This document shows, in pieces, positions 8,577 to 17,195 of a DNA stretch of 64,000 nt (positions within the stretch are counted from its first letter, which is position 1; every line of letters begins with the position of its first letter). Source of the DNA: Leptospira kirschneri serovar Cynopteri str. 3522 CT (lineage in GTDB: Bacteria > Spirochaetota > Leptospiria > Leptospirales > Leptospiraceae); the NCBI RefSeq assembly GCF_000243695.2, contig NZ_AHMN02000004.1:728707-792706 (forward strand), read 5' to 3'. Below the pieces are notes generated by a model. The model saw only the letters and a program-made list of their open reading frames with translations. It was not told the DNA's origin and did no database searches. A program made the translations under genes and the position numbers.

Positions 8577-9533
8577 TTATACTTCTAGCTCTAGACCTTC
8601 GTGCGCCATAATAATTTCAAGACGATTGTTGGGATCAAACATCTCTTTATATTTTAACGCCCTTAAATAAACCGCGTCTAACTTTTCGTCGTCGTAGGAA
8701 GGATCGTGATGGAACATCACCAACTTTTTCACATTTGCCCGTAAGGCTATGTCCGTAGCCATAGAAGCCGAACTATGGCCCCAATCGATTTTTTGAAGTG
8801 ATTCTTCGAACGTATACTGAGTATCGAAAACGAGTACGTCTGCTCCCCGAAAATAGTTTAGATAATCTTGAATATTTTCCATCTCGTCCAGATTAAATTC
8901 CGCGTCCGAAGCAAATATAAGAGACTTGCCCTCTTCTTCAAAACGATAGGAAAAACTTCCACCTGGATGACGAACCGATTTAGAAATCGCCGAGATAGAT
9001 TCAGTTACGGGAAATGCCTTTCCCTCCGGAATGAATTTAAAATTTTTAGTGGCTCTAAATCCTTCATAAGGAACCGGAAAATGTGTAAAACTATGTTGAT
9101 ACTTAAGTCGTTCCTCCAAGTTATCCACAGAACTTAAAAACTCAAATACGTTTCCGGGAGAATAAAGAGGAACAAAAAAAGGAACACCTTGGATATGATC
9201 CCAATGAGTATGAGTAAAAATCCATTTTGCCTTTCCTTTCCCCTCCAGGAAACCTTCGTGCAAAATAGAATTTCCCAATTCTCTAATACCGGTGCCACCG
9301 TCTATGATGACTAAATTGTCTTTCTTATCTCGGATTTCGATACAAGTCGTATTTCCCCCATAAGTACTCCAATAAGAAAGAGAAAGTGAATCTAAAAAGG
9401 AGTCGATCGCATCAGGGCTTTGTAGGTCTGCTGGAGTTGCAAGGCTGAGAATTTTTTGCACCTTACTGCGAATCGATTCTCCGCGAACCGAGGAAGAAAT
9501 CGAACCGCGTACACCCCAAAATTTTATGCGCAT
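8577..9533 (-). CDS. Metallo-beta-lactamase fold hydrolase
   Basis: 318 residues. It begins directly with MRIKFWGVRGSI, typical of a family of MBL-fold hydrolases often described as PdeA/RNase Z-like. Metal motifs are intact: THTHWDHIQG (HxHxDH), a later FASDAEF, DTQYT and WGHSSA, and a C-terminal MFHHDPSY. The N-terminus contains about 45 extra residues between the first strand and the YGGNTTCIEI segment. In other bacteria these proteins are often fused to response-regulator or cyclic-nucleotide domains; here it is stand-alone. The substrate is unknown. Confidence 0.85.
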   Translation of the reverse strand: MRIKFWGVRGSISSSVRGESIRSKVQKILSLATPADLQSPDAIDSFLDSLSLSYWSTYGGNTTCIEIRDKKDNLVIIDGGTGIRELGNSILHEGFLEGKGKAKWIFTHTHWDHIQGVPFFVPLYSPGNVFEFLSSVDNLEERLKYQHSFTHFPVPYEGFRATKNFKFIPEGKAFPVTESISAISKSVRHPGGSFSYRFEEEGKSLIFASDAEFNLDEMENIQDYLNYFRGADVLVFDTQYTFEESLQKIDWGHSSASMATDIALRANVKKLVMFHHDPSYDDEKLDAVYLRALKYKEMFDPNNRLEIIMAHEGLELEV

Positions 9534-9727
9534 AAATTAAAAAACAGTTCCGATCTGTAGAGGATTTTTCAGGAAAATGTTGTCTAAATTTACCGATTCC
9601 ATTAGGATTTCCAGCGAATTCTTTTTTATTTATAAAAAATTTCTTATAGGTAAGTAGTTCCTAAAAAATTTTGTTTACCTAGTAAATCAATCGAATACGA
9701 TTTAAACTGATTCCGAGTAAAATAGAC

Positions 9728-10042
9728 GTGGAAAATTTTAATACAGAAATTCTTACCCAAGACACAACTTGCACCATCAAAATCCAAGGCAGTATCAGCC
9801 TCAAAAACGCTTTTGCCCTCAAGGAATTGATTATCAAAAAACATGGAGAGGGTTTTACGGAAATCATTCTGGATTTTTCGGGAGACGCATATTTGGATTC
9901 CTCCGGAATTGGAGCCATTTTTAATTCCCAAAAATATGTAACGGAAAGAAACGGTTCTCTCAAACTCAAAAATATCAGTAGAGACGTTATGACTATTTTA
10001 AAAATCGCAAATTTAGACAAACATCTGGATATTATTCGTTAG
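9728..10042 (+). CDS. STAS-domain anti-sigma factor antagonist-like protein
   Basis: 104 residues forming one STAS domain. The diagnostic loop is DFSGDAYLDSSGIGAIFN with the Ser that is phosphorylated in SpoIIAA/RsbV-type proteins (second Ser of DSSG). It starts at GTG. In partner switching such a protein is phosphorylated by an anti-sigma kinase and reset by a PP2C phosphatase. No kinase gene is in the window, though a SpoIIE-type phosphatase is encoded at 4359. Its stop overlaps the presumed ribosome site of the downstream hydrolase. Confidence 0.88.
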   Translation: MENFNTEILTQDTTCTIKIQGSISLKNAFALKELIIKKHGEGFTEIILDFSGDAYLDSSGIGAIFNSQKYVTERNGSLKLKNISRDVMTILKIANLDKHLDIIR

Positions 10043-10050
10043 GCGCTCTT

Positions 10051-10860
10051 CTGGAAATCCATCGAATCTATACAAATAGTCCTCTTCGAAACTTCACCTA
10101 TATTCTTAAAAATTCAGAAACTTCCCAAACGATTTCGATCGATCCTTACGATTCTGATCAAATCGAGTCCTTTTTAGATCAAAAAGGTTGGAAGCTTGAC
10201 TTTATTCTCAATACACACGAACATTCCGATCATACTTCTGGAAATCAAGGACTGGTCCGTAGATATGGCTGTATAGTCTATTCTCATCCGGGAGGAATCG
10301 GAAAAATTCCACACGCGACTCATCCTATCCAAAAGGGAGATAAAATTCTATCTTCTGCAAAAGAATATTTAGAAATTTTAGATACTCCAGGTCACACCTT
10401 TTGTCACGTTTGTATTCTTCTTGTCGAAAATCAAAAACCGAAAGCAATTTTTACGGGAGATACTCTTTTTAACGCAGGTGTTGGAAATTGTCTTCGAGGA
10501 GGAGACCCTGCGGTTCTTGCAAAAACAATTTTAGAACAGTTTTATTCTTTAGAAGAAGAAATCCTTCTGTATCCTGGCCATGACTATTTAGAAACAAATT
10601 TAAAGTTCACATTATCTCTGAACCCTTCCAATCAAGAAGCAATTGATACTTTAAAAGAATATTCACGATTGCCTAAAAACATAGAATTTATCACGACCAA
10701 TCTTGGTAAAGAAAGAAGAATCAATACATTTCTTCAATGTGATTATCCTTCTTCCGAACTTCTAAAAAACGTTTCTATAAAAATTTCTCCGAAACGTCTT
10801 TTAGATCAAACTCCTACAGAACTTTTTATTTCGATTCGTTCGTTGAGAGACAAATGGTAA
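10051..10860 (+). CDS. Glyoxalase II-like MBL-fold hydrolase with a non-canonical start
   Basis: About 269 residues, an intact metallo-beta-lactamase protein of glyoxalase II type: NTHEHSDHTSGN (HxHxDH), DTPGHTFCHV, FTGDTLFNAGVGN and LYPGHDY. The frame is open from 9982, just after TAG at 9979-9981, but contains no ATG, GTG or TTG before the conserved domain begins. CTG at 10051 is the best start: an AGG (10041-10043, within the STAS stop codon region) sits seven bases upstream, and residues from there (LEIHRIYTNSPLRNFTYIL) already fit strand 1 of the fold. ATC at 10057 is an alternative. It is probably co-translated with the STAS gene. Glutathione made by the 17-20 kb operon would suit a hydroxyacylglutathione hydrolase, but persulfide dioxygenase or another MBL activity cannot be excluded. 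Confidence 0.75.
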   Translation: MEIHRIYTNSPLRNFTYILKNSETSQTISIDPYDSDQIESFLDQKGWKLDFILNTHEHSDHTSGNQGLVRRYGCIVYSHPGGIGKIPHATHPIQKGDKILSSAKEYLEILDTPGHTFCHVCILLVENQKPKAIFTGDTLFNAGVGNCLRGGDPAVLAKTILEQFYSLEEEILLYPGHDYLETNLKFTLSLNPSNQEAIDTLKEYSRLPKNIEFITTNLGKERRINTFLQCDYPSSELLKNVSIKISPKRLLDQTPTELFISIRSLRDKW

Positions 10861-10982
10861 ATTGAAATATCGTTTTATTTCTAAATTTTATCTTTGAGAA
10901 ATTTTAGTTTAAGATCTAATTTTAGAAATCGTTTGCCTCTCCAGCACCGGTTTAAAATCTGTAACCAAGGCGGTTCTTTTTT

Positions 10983-12365
10983 ATGAAAGAATATGATATG
11001 ATAGTAATTGGAACTGGAGGAGGAACAAAACTAGTCACTCCCCCTTCTAAAATCGGTTATAAGGTCGCCGTAATTGAAAAAGAAAATCCGGGTGGTACCT
11101 GTCTCAATCGAGGATGTATCCCTTCTAAGATGTTGATCTATCCCGCAGAGATTCTTTCTCTTACAAAACATTCAGAAAAGTTTCAGATTTCATTTCCTGA
11201 AAAACCTAAAGTGGATTTTAAAACTCTTATAGAAAGAATCTCTAAAACCGTAGACGATGAATCCGCTTCTATCCTTCCCGCTTATGATAAAAATCCGAAC
11301 ATTACTTATATTTCCGGAACCGCTAGTTTTGTCTCGGATAAGGTTATCACAGTGAACGGAGAACAACTGACCGCGGAAAGAATTTTTATCGCTTCCGGTG
11401 CAAGACCAGCGATCCCGGATATTCCTGGACTTGCGGGCACTCCTTTTATGACGAGTAGAGAAACACTTAGAAGAACCGATCTGCCCAAATCTATGATCGT
11501 AATCGGAGGCGGTTTTATTGCGTTAGAACTAGGTTTCGCTTATTCCTCTTTCGGCAGCGAAGTCACTTTTTTAGTCCGAAATAGAATGCTCAAAAACGAG
11601 GACAAAGACGTAGTTGACGAATTCGAAAGAATTTTCACAAAAGAACATAATGTATTATTACACACAAACATTCAAAAAATAGAATATAATAAAAATTTAT
11701 TTTATTTAGAAGCGACTTCACAGGGGAAAACGATCTTGCTTCAATCAGAAGCTCTTTTAGTAGCCACCGGAATCAGACCCAATACGGATCTTCTAAATCT
11801 ACAAAATACGAATATTCGGACGGATCCACACGGGTATATAATCGTAAACGAATATCTAGAAACTACTTCTCCCGGCGTGTATGCGTTAGGCGATATTACA
11901 GGAAAATACTTTTACAGACATTCCGTAAACTTTGAAGGAGAATTTTTATTCCGCACCTTATATCAGGAAAAAAAAAGAGCTCCTATCGAATATCCTCCGG
12001 TCCCACATGCAGTGTTTACACATCCTCAGATCGCCAAAGTAGGAAAAACGGAAGAAGAACTGATCCAAGAAGGAATCGACTACGTAGCCGCAAAAAATTC
12101 ATACAGTGCTAGTGCTACTGGAATGGCCAGATTATCCGACTCCGGATTCGTAAAAATCCTAATAGATAAAAAATCCAAAAAGGTTTTAGGAGCTCATGTG
12201 ATCGGAGACGAGGCTTCAAACTTGATCCATCTTTTTATTCTTCTAATGACGATGAAAGGTACCTTAGACGATCTTTTAAAAATGATCTATGTACATCCTG
12301 CGTTACCCGAAATTGCAAGAAATGCCGCCAGAAAAGCAAAAGAACTTTTACAATCCAAAGAATAA
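10983..12365 (+). CDS. FAD-dependent pyridine nucleotide-disulfide oxidoreductase (dihydrolipoamide dehydrogenase-like)
   Basis: 460 residues of the class I flavoprotein disulfide reductases. The redox-active pair is in [13 protein letters not shown], the NAD(P)-binding motif is [12 protein letters not shown], the second FAD contact is VYALGDITG, and the C-terminal active-site segment is HPALPE. The first FAD motif is unusual: [14 protein letters not shown] replaces the common GxGxxGxxAA helix, placing it in a separate subfamily from the E3 subunit. No lipoyl-enzyme genes are near. It could reduce lipoamide or a low-molecular-weight disulfide. Confidence 0.85.
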   Translation: MKEYDMIVIGTGGGTKLVTPPSKIGYKVAVIEKENPGGTCLNRGCIPSKMLIYPAEILSLTKHSEKFQISFPEKPKVDFKTLIERISKTVDDESASILPAYDKNPNITYISGTASFVSDKVITVNGEQLTAERIFIASGARPAIPDIPGLAGTPFMTSRETLRRTDLPKSMIVIGGGFIALELGFAYSSFGSEVTFLVRNRMLKNEDKDVVDEFERIFTKEHNVLLHTNIQKIEYNKNLFYLEATSQGKTILLQSEALLVATGIRPNTDLLNLQNTNIRTDPHGYIIVNEYLETTSPGVYALGDITGKYFYRHSVNFEGEFLFRTLYQEKKRAPIEYPPVPHAVFTHPQIAKVGKTEEELIQEGIDYVAAKNSYSASATGMARLSDSGFVKILIDKKSKKVLGAHVIGDEASNLIHLFILLMTMKGTLDDLLKMIYVHPALPEIARNAARKAKELLQSKE

Positions 12366-12383
12366 TAGGAATATTCAAAATTT

Positions 12384-13301
12384 ATGAAGTTTGCACTGCA
12401 AATTGAAAATTTAGTCAAAACATACTCAGGTGGAATCACGGCTCTCAAAGGGATCAGCCTAAACGTAGAAAAGGGAGATTTTTTCGCCCTACTTGGTCCA
12501 AACGGAGCCGGAAAGTCCACTACGATCGGCATTTTAAGTTCGCTCGTAAATAAAACTTCCGGCAAGGTTCAAATTTTTGACGCGGATTTAGATAGTAATC
12601 TTTCTAAAGCGAAATCGTATATAGGAGTTGTTCCTCAAGAATTTAATTTTAATATCTTTGAAAGAGTGAGTCAAATCGTAGTCAACCAAGGTGGTTATTA
12701 CGGAATGGATCGTAAAATAGCAATGGAACGAGCCGAAGAATATCTACAACAACTCGGACTATATGAAAAAAGAAAAGAAGCCGCCGGCAGACTTTCCGGA
12801 GGAATGAAACGAAGGTTGATGATCGCAAGGGCTCTCATTCACAATCCTAAAATTTTAATTTTAGACGAACCAACAGCGGGAGTGGATATTGAACTCAGAA
12901 GGTCTCTTTGGGAATTTCTACAAAGGTTGAATTCTTCCGGTATCACCGTGATCCTCACTACTCATTATTTAGAAGAAGCGGAAAGTCTTTGTAGAAATAT
13001 AGCCATCATAGATCAGGGAAAGATCGTAGAAAATACTTCCATGAAAGAACTACTTCAAAAATTAGATCACGAAACCTTTATCTTAGATTTTACCGGGCAT
13101 CTCAACTCTTATAAAACGATTCCGGGAGTAGAAATCAAACAAACAGATAACTCCACTTTAGAAGTCTCCATTTACGGAGACGCTTCTTTAAATGATTTAT
13201 TTAAAATTTTAGATCAGAACGAAATTAAAATTAGTAGTATGAGAAACAAATCCAACCGTTTAGAAGAGTTGTTCTTAAAATTGGTAGAGAAAAAACTATG
13301 A
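12384..13301 (+). CDS. ABC-2 type transporter, ATP-binding protein
   Basis: 305 residues. Walker A is [10 protein letters not shown], the Q-loop is VVPQEF, the signature is LSGGMKRRL, Walker B is [11 protein letters not shown] and the switch His lies in [11 protein letters not shown]. The domain is of the DRA/NodI exporter type. A C-terminal extension of about 85 residues follows the ATPase core, as is common in this subfamily. It overlaps the permease gene by four bases and so forms a two-gene exporter. The substrate could be a drug, lipid or polysaccharide. Confidence 0.92.
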   Translation: MKFALQIENLVKTYSGGITALKGISLNVEKGDFFALLGPNGAGKSTTIGILSSLVNKTSGKVQIFDADLDSNLSKAKSYIGVVPQEFNFNIFERVSQIVVNQGGYYGMDRKIAMERAEEYLQQLGLYEKRKEAAGRLSGGMKRRLMIARALIHNPKILILDEPTAGVDIELRRSLWEFLQRLNSSGITVILTTHYLEEAESLCRNIAIIDQGKIVENTSMKELLQKLDHETFILDFTGHLNSYKTIPGVEIKQTDNSTLEVSIYGDASLNDLFKILDQNEIKISSMRNKSNRLEELFLKLVEKKL

Positions 13302-14071
13302 ACCTATTCGAAAAATACAACGCATTTAAGACCATAGTCATTAAAGAAACGGTTCGAATTCTACGAATCTGGATTCAGACGATCATTCCTCCTGGAATCA
13401 CGATCTCACTTTACTTTATTATTTTCGGAAAGTTAGTCGGTTCTCAAATAGGAAATATAGGAAATCACACTTATATACAATTTATCGTCCCTGGCCTTGT
13501 GATGATGTCTGTGATTATCAATTCGTATAACAACGTAGTATCTTCCTTTTTCGGAGCCAAGTTTCAAAAAAACGTAGAGGAAATTTTAGTGTCTCCTACT
13601 CCTCCATCCTTAATCGTTTTGGGATATACGATCGGCGGAGTGATCCGAGGGATTTTAGTAGGAATTTTAGTGATTGCGATTTCTTTATTTTTTACAAAAT
13701 TAGAAGTTCATAATTTTCCTATGTTAATCGCAACCGTATTCTTAAGTTCTCTTTTATTTTCAATTGGAGGATTTTTAAACGCTCTCTACGCTAAGAAATT
13801 CGACGACGTGACGATCATTCCCACTTTCATTTTAACTCCTTTGACTTATTTAGGTGGAGTGTTTTATTCCATTCAGATGCTTCCCCCTTTTTGGCAGAAC
13901 GTTTCCAAATTAAATCCAATTTTATATATGGTAAATTCGTTTCGTTACGGTTTTTTAGGAATCAGCGACATTCATCCTTGGTTTGCACTTTCTATGATCG
14001 GAGCGGCAACCTTATCCTTTTATATTCTTTCCGTATATCTATTAAAAAAGGGAATTGGAATCCGAAACTAG
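13298..14071 (+). CDS. ABC-2 type transporter, permease protein
   Basis: 257 residues with six hydrophobic segments and the ABC-2 permease pattern, including VSPTPPSLIVLGYTIGGVIRG near residue 105 and the conserved GGVFYSIQMLPPFWQ followed by LNPILYMVNSFRYGF near the C-terminus. It is of NodJ/YadH type. It is translationally coupled (ATGA) to the ATPase gene upstream and followed after three bases by a BolA gene, so all three may share a transcript. Confidence 0.92.
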   Translation: MNLFEKYNAFKTIVIKETVRILRIWIQTIIPPGITISLYFIIFGKLVGSQIGNIGNHTYIQFIVPGLVMMSVIINSYNNVVSSFFGAKFQKNVEEILVSPTPPSLIVLGYTIGGVIRGILVGILVIAISLFFTKLEVHNFPMLIATVFLSSLLFSIGGFLNALYAKKFDDVTIIPTFILTPLTYLGGVFYSIQMLPPFWQNVSKLNPILYMVNSFRYGFLGISDIHPWFALSMIGAATLSFYILSVYLLKKGIGIRN

Positions 14072-14074
14072 TCT

Positions 14075-14338
14075 ATGAGTTTTAAAGAAGAAATCCGTTC
14101 CCAATTAATTTCTCATTTGAATCCTACTTTTATAGAAGTGGAGGATTTTAGCGCACAACACTCAGGTCACACCGGAAATCCGGAAAATAAACCGGAAGGC
14201 ACTCATATCAAAATTGTATTAGTCTCTTCTAGTTTTTTAGGAAAATCTAAATTAGAACAACATAGAATGGTATATTCCATTCTTAAACCTTGGATCGATA
14301 GAGGTTTACACGCAATTATTTTAGAAACTAGTTCTTAA
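14075..14338 (+). CDS. BolA family protein (first of two)
   Basis: 87 residues. It shows the BolA fold pattern, including a His-rich loop (AQHSGHTGNPENKPEGTH) and the C-terminal KSKLEQHRMVYSILKPW ... LHAIILET segment with the invariant His. BolA proteins partner CGFS monothiol glutaredoxins in [2Fe-2S] handling, and such a glutaredoxin is encoded 1.3 kb downstream. It begins three bases after the ABC permease stop. This longer-loop copy resembles true BolA more than the second copy does. Confidence 0.9.
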   Translation: MSFKEEIRSQLISHLNPTFIEVEDFSAQHSGHTGNPENKPEGTHIKIVLVSSSFLGKSKLEQHRMVYSILKPWIDRGLHAIILETSS

Positions 14339-15380
14339 AAGTGCGTACTCTATCTATAACTCAAGTTCTTCCAAACGAAGACAGATTTTTGATTTCTAAT
14401 CAAAAGCTACATATAATAAAGAAAATCTACACTTCAATCCTATGAATTCAGGCGTAAAAAACCCTGTGAACCTGGCGTTGCCGAACCGCTCTTTCAGCTC
14501 CAGTTAATGATTGTATAAAAGAAACTTGAGTTCGACGTAATAGATTGTTTTATAAAAACCTGATTTTTCCATAAAAAATAAATGTGGATTCGAATCAAAA
14601 AAATTGAATGTTTACAAATCTGTAACGCGACTTAATCTGTGAGAACTCCTACAAACTTATATTTTAATGTGAATTCGTAGAGAGATCCAAAAATTTATTT
14701 TTCTGAAAAAAGTTGAGATCTGGACTTTACAGATCAATTCTTAAAATGTAGGAACTACCACAAACACTGGTTTTACAATAATTCTTAAATTGTAGGAACT
14801 CATACTTTTAAAAAATTCTTTCTCATTTTCTTACGCCCTGCTCACGTGAAACTACACTTTGTGATAAACATTTATGTACTCAATTTGATAGAGATCAGCA
14901 ATCTTACGTGCATAGGATAACAAAAGACTAAATATAAAACCGCCTTGCCTTTCTTTGAAAGGTGATCACAAATCAATATTTTAGAGAATTACGATATGAT
15001 TGATTGATATTTCTAGAAAATATCAACTTACCTTCAGTATAGAACATACAAAACAAAATTCGTCTGTCTTCTGAAAGTATCTTTGACGATTTGTATTCTT
15101 TGCAATTTTGAAGCATACTTTAGTACAAAAAACCTTTATAAATTGTCTGAAAAAAAACAAACTTTTTAAAATAAAACTTAAATCATTTTTGAAATCAACT
15201 CGAACAAACTCATAAACTTTCAAATCGGATCAATTTTATCTTTGTAGTAAAGAAATCTTGACTAAAATACTGTAAAAAACATTTCAATTTGGGATTGTAA
15301 CAAAAATGGCTTTCTAAATTCTAAAACTTAAATCTCCGAGAAAAAATCCACTGGATCTTAAGTCTAACAAAGAAAGAACG
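14339..15380. other. Non-coding gap of about 1.04 kb with degenerate repeats
   Basis: No credible gene is present; the only frame above 60 codons (15023-15223, minus) is Phe/Lys-rich low-complexity and lacks a ribosome site. The left half holds an inverted-repeat element (see 14524-14847). Just after it comes a run like TTTGTGATAAACATTTATG and GATAGAGATCAGCA that recurs at 38474 and 44122. The right 350 bases are plain AT-rich sequence and should contain the promoter of the second bolA gene. Confidence 0.7.
14524..14847 (+). repeat. MITE-like element, about 324 bp, terminal inverted repeats
   Basis: The left end ACTTGAGTTCGACGTAA is the inverse of the right end TTACGCCCTGCTCACGT, apart from a few changes. 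Inside are a run similar in inverse to 38203-38245 (GATTGTTTTATAAAAACC, TTTTTCCATAAAAAAT) and three GTAGGAACT-type palindromes near 14640, 14747 and 14791. It has no coding capacity. It looks like a decayed non-autonomous transposable element. Confidence 0.6.
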
Positions 15381-15608
15381 ATGACAATAGATGAAATTAA
15401 AAATAAAATAGAATCCGGTCTTCCCGATTCTAAGGTAACGATCTTAGACCCTTATAGAGACGGAGTACATATCAAAGCAATTGTAATCTACAAAGGATTT
15501 GAAGGTAAATCCATTTTAGAACAACATAGAATGGTTTACGAAACTTTAAAAGAAGAACTAAAACAAGAAGTGCACGCTTTAGCGTTAGAAACGAGGATAC
15601 AAGAATGA
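15381..15608 (+). CDS. BolA family protein (IbaG-like, second copy)
   Basis: 75 residues, shorter than the upstream BolA. The core is conserved, with GKSILEQHRMVYETLKEEL followed by VHALALET. It overlaps the CGFS glutaredoxin gene by four bases (ATGA), the classical BolA-Grx4 pairing, which supports a role in [2Fe-2S] cluster sensing or delivery. The sequence LEQHRMVY is nearly identical to the first copy, so the two are probably old paralogues. Confidence 0.9.
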   Translation: MTIDEIKNKIESGLPDSKVTILDPYRDGVHIKAIVIYKGFEGKSILEQHRMVYETLKEELKQEVHALALETRIQE

Positions 15609-15928
15609 ACGACGAATTAAAACAAAAAATAGGCGGTTTGATTGGATCGAATAAGGTCTTTTTATTTATGAAAGGAACCCCGGAGGCTCCTATGTGTGGC
15701 TTTTCTGCCGGTGTGTCTAACGTATTGAGAAGTTTAGGAATTCAATTTGGATCTTTTAATGTTCTTTCAGACGAGACGATACGCCAAGGAATCAAGGAAT
15801 ATGCGAACTGGCCTACCATACCACAACTCTACATCAACGGAGAATTTATAGGCGGTCATGATATTGTAGTAGAGATGGCTAAGACAGGAGATCTTCAGAA
15901 AAAAGCGGGGATTTTAAACGCAGGATGA
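15605..15928 (+). CDS. grxD: Monothiol glutaredoxin (Grx4/GrxD type)
   Basis: 107 residues. The active site is MCGFS with the single reactive Cys, preceded by FMKGTPEAP. Further family marks are the WPTIPQLYINGEFIGGHDIV glutathione-binding segment (TIP cis-Pro motif and GG-D). These proteins bind a [2Fe-2S] cluster between two monomers, or with BolA, using glutathione as ligand. It is sandwiched between bolA and a dithiol glutaredoxin with four-base overlaps on both sides, and converges with the glutathione biosynthesis genes. Confidence 0.95.
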   Translation: MNDELKQKIGGLIGSNKVFLFMKGTPEAPMCGFSAGVSNVLRSLGIQFGSFNVLSDETIRQGIKEYANWPTIPQLYINGEFIGGHDIVVEMAKTGDLQKKAGILNAG

Positions 15929-16167
15929 AATTATATCATTTTCAATCCTGTCCTTACTGTTCTTACGTAAGAGACGAGTTTCAAAAAATGGGACTCGTCC
16001 TCGGAAAAGATTATGAACTAATAGAAGCCAGTCGTGGAACTTCCGGAAGAGAAGAAGTAATTCAACTAGGAGGAAAAAGCCAAGTTCCTTTTTTAGTAGA
16101 TGGAGATACACGTATGTATGAATCCAGAGATATTGTAAAATACGTAAAACTTAAGAAAAATCCTTAA
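15925..16167 (+). CDS. Dithiol glutaredoxin
   Basis: 80 residues with the redox motif CPYC at residues 9-12, the cis-Pro segment SQVPFLVDGDTRMYESRDI and a typical short glutaredoxin length. It reduces protein disulfides or glutathionylated proteins using glutathione. It is last gene of the bolA-grxD-grx operon and overlaps the convergent ATP-grasp ligase by four bases. Confidence 0.93.
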   Translation: MKLYHFQSCPYCSYVRDEFQKMGLVLGKDYELIEASRGTSGREEVIQLGGKSQVPFLVDGDTRMYESRDIVKYVKLKKNP

Positions 16168-17195
16168 AAACCAAGTAAGTCTAAAATTCTATTTCCTACG
16201 TCTCTGTTCTTACCTTCATACGGATAATTATGAATATATAAAACAGGATTGAAATTTAACTCTAAAATTCTATAATCACCTTTTTTTTCCAATTCTTGTA
16301 GGATAATATCTACTCCACATATCTTTGCACCCACCGACTGCGCGGCCTTTACTGCAAGTTCTTTATAATAAGGATGCGCGAGATCCGTCACATCCATAGA
16401 ATCTCCTCCTGTGCTAATGTTCGAATTCTTTCTTAAAAATACTTTTTGATCCTTTGCTGGAATAGAATCTTTAGTAAAACCGGATTGTTGTAAAACGTCT
16501 AACTCAGTGTCGCCTAACTGAATTTTTTCTAAAGGAGTCACGTGTCCTACTCCTCTTCTAGGATCTTCATTTTTAAAAGATACAAGATCTTGGATAGTAT
16601 GAACTCCGTCTCCCGTAACGTTAGCCGGAATTCTATTACAAACCGCTACGGTTTTTTCTCCGATCACTAAAAAACGATATTCGCTTCCTTCCGCGAACTC
16701 TTCCACGATGATAGATTCGGAATGATTGAACGCTATTTTGATCGCTTTTTTTGCATCTTCTTCAGAGGTATAAGGAGGTAAAATCGATATTCCGATTCCA
16801 AAATTCGTGGTTACAGGTTTTACTACCATCTTTCGATCAAAATTCTTTTGCCAAAAAAATAAAGCCGACTCTGAATCTACAAAACTATCTCCTTCTGGAA
16901 CTTGAAGGCCGTATTCGTACATTATAATTTTTGAAATCGTTTTATTTTCCATTACAAGAAAGGTTATGTAAGAATCCAGTGCAGTTTTAGAAGCTTCTTT
17001 TACATATTGAACAAGCCCGTTTTGATTTTTAAGTCTTAAAAAATGATTTTTACGATCTAAAATTTCTACTTCTAACCCTCGATTGAGAGCATCTCTAAGT
17101 ACGATCTGGGTAGAAATTTCCAGATCTTCAAATCCTTCTAGAACGAATTTTTCCGGAGAAAGAAATTCCCCCGGTTTCAACTTCAATGATTGCAT
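16164..17195 (-). CDS. gshB: ATP-grasp ligase, glutathione synthetase half of GshF type
   Basis: 343 residues. An N-terminal lead-in (LEISTQIVLRDALNRGLEVEILD) matches the linker that precedes the ATP-grasp module in bifunctional GshF, and the rest is a cyanophycin-synthetase-like ATP-grasp: VVKPVTTNFGIGI, VEEFAEGSEYRFLV, and metal/ATP residues in GVDIIL and ILELNFNPVL. It should join Gly to gamma-glutamylcysteine. It is not a classic proteobacterial GshB. It overlaps gshA by 13 bases, so the two genes look like the separated halves of GshF. Confidence 0.87.
   Translation of the reverse strand: MQSLKLKPGEFLSPEKFVLEGFEDLEISTQIVLRDALNRGLEVEILDRKNHFLRLKNQNGLVQYVKEASKTALDSYITFLVMENKTISKIIMYEYGLQVPEGDSFVDSESALFFWQKNFDRKMVVKPVTTNFGIGISILPPYTSEEDAKKAIKIAFNHSESIIVEEFAEGSEYRFLVIGEKTVAVCNRIPANVTGDGVHTIQDLVSFKNEDPRRGVGHVTPLEKIQLGDTELDVLQQSGFTKDSIPAKDQKVFLRKNSNISTGGDSMDVTDLAHPYYKELAVKAAQSVGAKICGVDIILQELEKKGDYRILELNFNPVLYIHNYPYEGKNRDVGNRILDLLGF

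Noticed and set aside
10669..10860. 63-residue stand-alone protein
   Set aside because: It is only the C-terminal end of the glyoxalase II-like protein that starts near 10051.
15023..15223. 66-codon minus-strand frame in the bolA gap
   Set aside because: Low-complexity Phe/Lys composition, no ribosome site, no similarity to a known family.
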